Below, in pieces: positions 58,762-64,000 of a stretch of 64,000 bases of DNA. How positions within the stretch are numbered: the stretch's first letter is position 1; each line of letters opens with the position of its first letter. A program made the translations under genes and the position numbers. The stretch is from contig JALOLR010000003.1 of assembly GCA_025455885.1 (NCBI GenBank), positions 124,001 through 188,000 of the forward strand, given 5' to 3'. The notes beneath the pieces are model-generated. The model saw only the letters and a program-made list of their open reading frames with translations, was not told the origin of the DNA and ran no database searches. The stretch comes from Acidimicrobiales bacterium (GTDB lineage: Bacteria > Actinomycetota > Acidimicrobiia > Acidimicrobiales > Acidimicrobilacustridaceae).

Positions 58762-59733
58762 ATGCAGCTCTGGTCCGACGAGATCGACGCCATGCGCGCC
58801 GAGTCCCGCCAGGTGGTCGCCGCCGGTATGGAGGTGGTCGCCGCCTCGCTCGCCGGTGCCGGGGAGCCACCGGCGGGGCTCCACGAACGAGCCCTGTTCG
58901 CTCGCGAGTCCTTCGCCCGCACGTTCCCCGCTCCCGACGCCGGGGGCGTCGATCGCGAGATCGCCGGCGTCCCCTGCCGGGTGTTCGTCCCCGAGGGCCC
59001 CGCCGCCGCGGTGTACCTGCACTTCCACGGCGGCGCCATGTACCTGGGCGCGCCGATCATGAACGACGCCGGCAACGCCGCGCTGTGCCGCGACCACTCG
59101 CTGGCGGTGGTGTCGGTCGACTACCGCCTGGCACCCGAGCACCCCTACCCGGCCGGTCCCGACGACGGCCTCGCCGTCGCCGCGTGGTTGATCGAGCACG
59201 CCGCCGAGGAGTTCGGGACCGCCCGCCTGCTGATGGGCGGGGAGTCCGCGGGGGGCTACATGGCCGCCGCCGTGTTGTTGCGGGTGCGCGACGAGTTGGG
59301 CGCCGCCGACCGGGTCGACGGGGTGAACCTCGTGTATGGGGTGTTCGACTGGTCCCACTCGCCCAGCCAGCGCGGGATGCGGGCCAGCGACGGGCCCGAC
59401 ATGCTCAGCCCGGACGCCAACGACACGATGGTGCGCTGCTACCTGCCGGGCACCACGCTCGACGAGCGTCGCGGCCCGGCCATCTCGCCGGTGGCGGCCG
59501 ACCTGCACGGCCTGCCGCCCGCGTTCTTCTCGGTGGGCACCGCCGACCACCTCCTCGACGACACCCTCTTCATGGCCACGCGCTGGGTGGCGGCGGGCAG
59601 CGAGGCCGAGCTCTTCGTCGCTCCCGACATGCCCCACGGGTTCCAGGCGTTCCCGTGTGCGATGACCACGGCATGGCAACAGGCCCTCGACGACTGGATC
59701 CGAGGGATCCTCGCTCGTCCGCCGCGAGCCTGA
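58762..59733 (+). CDS. HSL-family alpha/beta hydrolase (esterase)
   Basis: 323 aa with a strong GAGGGGGAG Shine-Dalgarno sequence. The oxyanion-hole motif is LHFHGGAMYLG and the nucleophile elbow is GGESAGGYMAA, both typical of hormone-sensitive-lipase-like esterases. The acid is in VGTADHLLDD and His in MPHGFQAFP. An amide or ester substrate cannot be told. It lies upstream of the CoA-transferase operon and may supply its acid substrate. Confidence 0.9.
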   Translation: MQLWSDEIDAMRAESRQVVAAGMEVVAASLAGAGEPPAGLHERALFARESFARTFPAPDAGGVDREIAGVPCRVFVPEGPAAAVYLHFHGGAMYLGAPIMNDAGNAALCRDHSLAVVSVDYRLAPEHPYPAGPDDGLAVAAWLIEHAAEEFGTARLLMGGESAGGYMAAAVLLRVRDELGAADRVDGVNLVYGVFDWSHSPSQRGMRASDGPDMLSPDANDTMVRCYLPGTTLDERRGPAISPVAADLHGLPPAFFSVGTADHLLDDTLFMATRWVAAGSEAELFVAPDMPHGFQAFPCAMTTAWQQALDDWIRGILARPPRA

Positions 59734-59828
59734 CGGCCTCGTTCCGAGCCCCAGGCCCGCGACGTCGGCGTAGCCGGGTCGCGCGAGGCTCTCCGACCGG
59801 GGCCAGGGGGTCCCGGGAGAGGAGCACG

Positions 59829-61052
59829 GTGTCGGGTCCACTCGAAGGCGTGAAGGTCGTGGAGCTGGGGATGTGGGTCGCCGGGCCGGCCTGCGCCGGC
59901 ATCCTGGCCGACTGGGGTGCGGACGTGGTGAAGCTCGAGCCGCCCGTCGGTGGCGACCCGGCCCGCACCTACCAGCGGCTCTTCGGCGAGGAGATGCCCG
60001 ACAACCCCGTCTTCGAGATGGACAACCGGGCCAAGCGCAGCGTCGCCGTCGACCTGCGCACACAAGAGGGGCGCGACGTGGCCCTCGAGCTGCTCGACAC
60101 CGCCGACGTGTTCGTGACGAACCTGCGGACCTCGGCACTCGAGCGCTTCGGCCTCGATCCGACAGCCGTCCTGGCCCGGTGTCCCCGTCTCGTGTACCAG
60201 CTCATCACCGGCTACGGGATGGACGGCGCCGACGCCGGCCGACCGGCCTACGACATCGGGGGGTTCTGGGCCCGGTCCGGCGTGGCCGACCTGCTGCGCA
60301 CCCCCGACGGTCCGCTGCCGTTCCAGCGGGGCGGGATGGGTGACCACCCCACCGGCAGCTCGGCGGCAGGTGCGGTGTGCGCCGCGCTCTTCGCCCGCGA
60401 GCGCACCGGGGAGGGCCAGCTGGTGTCCACCTCGTTGGTCCGCCAGGGCGCCTACACCGTGGGCTTCGACCTCTCCATCACCCTCGGCTGGGGCGCTCAC
60501 ATCGGCATCGGTCGCCGCGAGACGATGGGCAACCCGGCCATGAACAACTACACCGCCGGGGACGGCCGGGCGTTCTGGCTCATCGGCCAGGAGGCCGAGC
60601 GCCACTGGCCTCCGCTGGCCCGCGTCGTCGGCCATCCCGAGTGGCTCTCCGACGAGCGCTTCTCGACCGCCGTGGGGCGCCGCCAGAACGCCGCGGAGCT
60701 CATCGGTCTGCTCGACGAGGTCTTCGCCACCCGGACCCTCGACGAGTGGGCCGAGGCCTTCGACACCGAGCCGGACATGTTCTGGGCGCCGGTGAACACC
60801 ATCGACGACGTGCTCGTCGACCCCCAGATGCACGCCGCCGGCACGTTCGTGGAGGTCCCCGAGCGCGACGGTGGGGCGCTCCGGGTGGCCAGCCCGTCGG
60901 ACTTCTACGGCACCCCGTGGGCTCCCCGCGGGCCCGCCCCGCTCCTCGGCGAGCACACCCGCGAGGTGCTCGCCGAGCTCGGGCGCGATCCCGCCTCGGT
61001 CGACGCGTTGGCGGCGGCCGGCGTCGTGTCCCTGGCCGAGGTCGACCGGTGA
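59829..61052 (+). CDS. CaiB/BaiF family III CoA-transferase
   Basis: 407 aa from GTG 59829, with GAGAGGAG upstream. The N-terminus GVKVVELGMWVAGPACAGILADWGADVVKLEPP is the family signature. The glycine loop is RGGMGDHPTGSSAAGAV. The catalytic Asp is probably in the DNRAKRSVAVDL or downstream segment. These enzymes move CoA between acids without acyl-phosphate intermediates. The gene overlaps the next hydrolase (GTGA). Confidence 0.9.
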   Translation: MSGPLEGVKVVELGMWVAGPACAGILADWGADVVKLEPPVGGDPARTYQRLFGEEMPDNPVFEMDNRAKRSVAVDLRTQEGRDVALELLDTADVFVTNLRTSALERFGLDPTAVLARCPRLVYQLITGYGMDGADAGRPAYDIGGFWARSGVADLLRTPDGPLPFQRGGMGDHPTGSSAAGAVCAALFARERTGEGQLVSTSLVRQGAYTVGFDLSITLGWGAHIGIGRRETMGNPAMNNYTAGDGRAFWLIGQEAERHWPPLARVVGHPEWLSDERFSTAVGRRQNAAELIGLLDEVFATRTLDEWAEAFDTEPDMFWAPVNTIDDVLVDPQMHAAGTFVEVPERDGGALRVASPSDFYGTPWAPRGPAPLLGEHTREVLAELGRDPASVDALAAAGVVSLAEVDR

Positions 61053-62056
61053 CCGTCACCGGCTACGACCCCCGCCTGCGCCCGGCGCAGCCCGCCACGC
61101 CGCCCGCCGACGCCTTCGACGTCCACCGTGCCGAGGTGGCCGACGGCCTCGAGCTGGCCTACGTGCGCGAGGGCGTGGGCGGGTACCCCTTGCTGCTCGT
61201 GCACGGCTACCCCGAGACCAAGCGGATCTGGTGGCGCAACATCGAACCGCTGGCGGCGGCCGGGTTCGAGGTGATCGTCCCCGATCTGCGGGGCCACGGC
61301 GACTCGGACCTCTCCGTCGACGACACCTACGACATCGTCACCTACTCGCGTGATCTGCGGACGCTCGTCCACGACGTGCTCGGCCACGACGCCTACGGCA
61401 TCGCCGCCGGCGACGTCGGCGGGGTGGTCGCCGTCGACATGGCGCTGCGCTTCGACGGCGACGTGGACGGTCTGTGCTTCTTCGACACCGTCCCGCCGAT
61501 GCTGATCGACGAGTTCGTGGCCGCCGGGATCGACATCGGGTCGATCACCGCCATCGGCGACGGGCCCACCGGCGACTACCGGCGCCGACAGGGCCAGGCC
61601 CCCGACGAGCTGGCCGCCGAGCTGTCCTCGCCCGAGGCCCGGCGCAGCTGGGTGGCGGCCATGTACGGGCCGCGGCTGTGGGCCTCGCCGGGGACCTTCT
61701 CCGACGACGACATCGCCTTCCACACCGAGCCGTGGGCCGAGGAAGCCCGCCTGCGAGCCGGGTGGGCCGTCTACCAGCTCGGCCACGGCCGGGGGATGGC
61801 CGAGGCGCCCCTCCTCGGCCAGGCCGTCGACATCCCGACGCTGCTGCTCTACGGCGCGGACGACCACGTCGTCGGCGCGGACTTCCTCCACTGCTGCGAG
61901 GTGGCGTTCACCGACCGGGTCGGTCCCCTCGTCCTGCCCGGCGCCGGCCACTTCCTGCAGTGGGAGCGGGCCGACCTGTTCAACCCGACGGTGACCATGT
62001 TCTTCGCGGGCCTGGCCGCCCGGGCCGGACGTCCCTGGCCGGGGGCGGGCCGGTGA
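61049..62056 (+). CDS. Alpha/beta hydrolase (epoxide hydrolase/dehalogenase-like)
   Basis: 335 aa from GTG 61049, overlapping the CoA-transferase stop. The oxyanion motif is VHGYPETKRIWW. The nucleophile elbow AGDVGGVVA has Asp in place of Ser, the pattern of epoxide hydrolases and haloacid dehalogenases, although the usual G-H-D-x-G-G reads G-D-V-G-G. The base His is in GAGHFLQWE. Substrate not identifiable. It is coupled to both neighbours by GTGA overlaps. Confidence 0.85.
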   Translation: MTVTGYDPRLRPAQPATPPADAFDVHRAEVADGLELAYVREGVGGYPLLLVHGYPETKRIWWRNIEPLAAAGFEVIVPDLRGHGDSDLSVDDTYDIVTYSRDLRTLVHDVLGHDAYGIAAGDVGGVVAVDMALRFDGDVDGLCFFDTVPPMLIDEFVAAGIDIGSITAIGDGPTGDYRRRQGQAPDELAAELSSPEARRSWVAAMYGPRLWASPGTFSDDDIAFHTEPWAEEARLRAGWAVYQLGHGRGMAEAPLLGQAVDIPTLLLYGADDHVVGADFLHCCEVAFTDRVGPLVLPGAGHFLQWERADLFNPTVTMFFAGLAARAGRPWPGAGR

Positions 62057-63543
62057 CCCTCGATCCGTCGACCCCCGTGGTGGTCGCCGCGGCGGCGGTG
62101 ACCCGACACCCCGGCGACGGCTTCGAGGCCTCGTCGGCCACGGCGCTGATGCTCGACGCCACCCGGGCCGCTCTGGCCGGCACGGGCGCGGCCCGTGAGT
62201 TGGGGGCGGCGATCGGCGAGGTACTGGTCCCTCACGGCACCTGGCCCGAGTCCGACCCTGGGCGGGCGGTGGCCGCGGCGGTCGGGGCGCCGCAGGCGCG
62301 GTCGGTGATGGGGGAGCTGGGGGTGTTGCAGCACTCGCTGATGGCTCGCGCCGCCCGTGCGGTGGCCGAGGGCTCGGTGCAGGCGGCCCTGGTGACGGGT
62401 GGCGAGAACCGCTGGTCGGGCGTGGTGGCCGCGAAGTCGGCGACGCCGGTACCGGAGCCTCCGCCGCTCGCCCTGGCGACGGACCCCGACGACGTGCTGC
62501 GCCCGACCGACATGGTCGTCAACGCCGTCGAGGTCGAACGCGACCTCACCACCGCCGCCCACCAGTACGCGATCATCGAGAGCTGTCTGCGCCACCACGC
62601 CGACCACGGGGCGGACGAGCACCAGGCGTTCCTCGGTCGGCTGTGGGAGCGCTTCGCGGCGATCGCCGCCGCCACCCCCTCGGCCTGGGACCGTCGCGGG
62701 TTGTCCGCCGCGGAGATCACCGAGGTGTCCGACACCAATCGGCTGATCGCCGCGCCCTACCCGAAGTGGATGGTCTCGCAGTGGAACGTCGACCAGGCGG
62801 CGGCGCTGGTGTTCACCACCGTCGCCGTCGCCGAGCGCCTCGGCGTACCACGGGAGCAGTGGGTCTTCCCCCTGGCGATGGTCGAGTCCAACCTGGTCGT
62901 CCCGCTCTCCGAGCGCGCCGAGCCGCACCGGTGGCCGGCCATGGGCATCTGCGGCGAACGGGCCCTCGGGCTCGCCGGCCGGTCCCTCGCCGACGTCGGG
63001 CCGGTCGACCTCTACTCGTGCTTCCCGGCCGCCGTGCAGGTCACCGCCGCCGAGCTCGGCCTCGACCTCGATCGCGACCTCACCCTCACCGGCGGCATGA
63101 CCTTCGGCGGCGGTCCCTACGACAACTACGTGCTCCAGGGGGCCGTGGCCATGGTCGAGCGCCTCCGCTCCGATCCCGTCGGCACCGTCGGCCTCACCAC
63201 GGCCGTGAGCGGGCTGTTGACCAAGCCCGGAGTGACGGTCTGGTCCTCCGCGGACCCCGTCACCCCGTTCGTGGCCCACGACGTGTCCGAGGCGGCGGCC
63301 GAGGTGTCGCCGAGACGCCCGGTCGACCCCGACGCCACGGGCCCGGCCACCGTGGTGGGCTACACCGTCGTGCCCGGCCGGCCGGACGGTCTCACCGCCA
63401 TCGCCGTCGTCGAGACCGACGACGGCCGGCGCAGCGTCGCCCGGTGCGCCGATCAGGCCGTCGCCACGCTCCTGCTGCGCGGCGACCACGTCGGCCACGC
63501 GGTGCGCCTCGTGGCCCCGGGGGAGTTCGTCCCCGGGCGTTGA
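62053..63543 (+). CDS. Thiolase-like protein (atypical acetyl-CoA acetyltransferase)
   Basis: 496 aa from GTG 62053, overlapping the previous stop. The overall thiolase fold is seen: VTGGENRWS near residue 115, AAALVFTTVAVAERLG, then DLYSCFPAAVQVTAAELGLD and TGGMTFGGGPYDNYVLQGAVAMVE. The catalytic Cys of the N-terminal half is not found in its usual C-x-S-G context, and the G-H-P motif reads GGGPYDNY. It is thus a non-canonical member, like those annotated near CaiB and amidohydrolase genes in actinobacteria. It closes the operon. Confidence 0.8.
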   Translation: MTLDPSTPVVVAAAAVTRHPGDGFEASSATALMLDATRAALAGTGAARELGAAIGEVLVPHGTWPESDPGRAVAAAVGAPQARSVMGELGVLQHSLMARAARAVAEGSVQAALVTGGENRWSGVVAAKSATPVPEPPPLALATDPDDVLRPTDMVVNAVEVERDLTTAAHQYAIIESCLRHHADHGADEHQAFLGRLWERFAAIAAATPSAWDRRGLSAAEITEVSDTNRLIAAPYPKWMVSQWNVDQAAALVFTTVAVAERLGVPREQWVFPLAMVESNLVVPLSERAEPHRWPAMGICGERALGLAGRSLADVGPVDLYSCFPAAVQVTAAELGLDLDRDLTLTGGMTFGGGPYDNYVLQGAVAMVERLRSDPVGTVGLTTAVSGLLTKPGVTVWSSADPVTPFVAHDVSEAAAEVSPRRPVDPDATGPATVVGYTVVPGRPDGLTAIAVVETDDGRRSVARCADQAVATLLLRGDHVGHAVRLVAPGEFVPGR

Positions 63544-63622
63544 CGCCCCCTCGTCGGCGACCTTCGCCGGGGGAGGGGCTTTCCGGGCGCCGACGTCGCC
63601 TCGGCCGGCGAGGGGTGCCAAA

Positions 63623-63637
63623 CTGACGGTCCGTCAG
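63623..63637. promoter_or_regulatory. Perfect palindromic operator before the amidohydrolase gene
   Basis: CTGACGGTCCGTCAG is a 7+1+7 perfect inverted repeat, ending 36 bp before ATG 63674. Its symmetry is typical of TetR-family sites. No regulator gene is in the window next to it. Confidence 0.65.
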
Positions 63638-63673
63638 ATCCCGGGGCCGCCGGGTGTGGACACGGAGGACGAC

Positions 63674-64000
63674 ATGGACATCCCTCGGATCATCTCGGTC
63701 GACGACCACGTCGTGGAGCCCCCGAACCTCTGGCAGGACCGTTTACCGGCGAAGTACCTTGACCGGGCCCCCCGGGTGGTGCGCGAGAAGGTGCGCATGA
63801 GCCTCGTCGGCGGCTACTCCTTCGAGACCGGCGTCGAGGACGGCGTCGAGTGCGACGTCTGGTACTACGACGACCTCAAGTACCCGTTCACCCGACTGTC
63901 GGCCGCCGTGGGCGCCGAGGTCGTGAAGAACGAGCCCACCACCTTCGACCAGATCCGCCTCGGTTGCTACGACCAGACCGCGCGGCTCGCCGACATGGAC
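63674..64000 (+). CDS. Amidohydrolase family 2 protein, N-terminal part (runs off the window)
   Basis: The frame from ATG 63674 (GGAGG upstream) is open to the window end: 109 residues starting MDIPRIISVDDHVVEPPNLW. The SVDDHVVEPP motif is the D-x-H metal site of the TIM-barrel amidohydrolase-2 family, which includes decarboxylases and hydrolases of aromatic or cyclic acids. The remaining metal ligands lie beyond the edge. A palindromic operator is just upstream. Confidence 0.85.
   Translation, partial: MDIPRIISVDDHVVEPPNLWQDRLPAKYLDRAPRVVREKVRMSLVGGYSFETGVEDGVECDVWYYDDLKYPFTRLSAAVGAEVVKNEPTTFDQIRLGCYDQTARLADMD

Overview
The window is a chromosomal segment of a very G+C-rich actinobacterium (Actinomycetota). 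The gene order matches the conserved actinobacterial core: rimP-nusA-infB-ylxP-rbfA-truB-ribF, rpsO-pnp-M16 protease-dapB, pgsA-cinA-recA-miaB-miaA-dapF-hflX, and lexA / LysM protein / nrdR / nrdJ. The catabolic families present (CaiB-type CoA-transferase, atypical thiolase, amidohydrolase, DyP peroxidase, TetR plus ferritin-like oxygenase), the many GTG starts and the leaderless promoters would suit an Acidimicrobiia-like lineage. That class assignment is inference. No rRNA, tRNA, CRISPR array, insertion sequence or prophage gene was seen.

Layout. 1-7000: translation and ribosome-maturation operon ending in ribF; infB carries an in-frame amber codon. 7010-8287: a sulfotransferase on the minus strand. 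8508-13761: rpsO, pnp, M16 peptidase, dapB. 13877-15968: an extracytoplasmic thiol-redox lipoprotein, a CcdA-like membrane protein and a DedA-like protein. 16038-21046: acyl-CoA ligase, SURF1, two TetR regulators and a di-iron ferritin-like protein; the second TetR gene has an operator built into a leaderless promoter. 21095-26431: dapA, RNase J, bioB with a BsaP-like auxiliary gene, and a convergent lipase. 26603-36132: ftsK, an SMP-30 lactonase-like gene, DyP peroxidase, rimO, pgsA, ltrA, cinA, msrB. 36245-43469: SOS-controlled recA, then miaB-miaA-dapF-hflX-dapC. 43547-47030: a proline-tailed membrane protein, dapD, dapE and an AhpE-like peroxiredoxin. 47053-53271: the lexA/LysM/nrdR/nrdJ block for SOS response and dNTP supply. 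53390-58707: PhyH oxygenase, potassium channel, SDR, DUF952, VOC protein and two membrane proteins. 58762-64000: a hydrolase followed by a translationally coupled CoA-transferase/hydrolase/thiolase-like operon and, behind a palindromic operator, the start of an amidohydrolase.

The genes form several working sets. Six diaminopimelate genes (dapB, dapA, dapF, dapC, dapD, dapE) encode most of the succinylase route to meso-DAP and lysine, spread over four loci. recA, lexA and the LysM gene all have GAAC-N4-GTTC SOS boxes. nrdR precedes nrdJ, whose promoter carries two NrdR-like boxes. BioB is paired with its small auxiliary protein. A recurrent pattern is a TANNNT -10 hexamer ending 6-9 nt before an ATG or GTG with no Shine-Dalgarno sequence, which points to widespread leaderless transcription.
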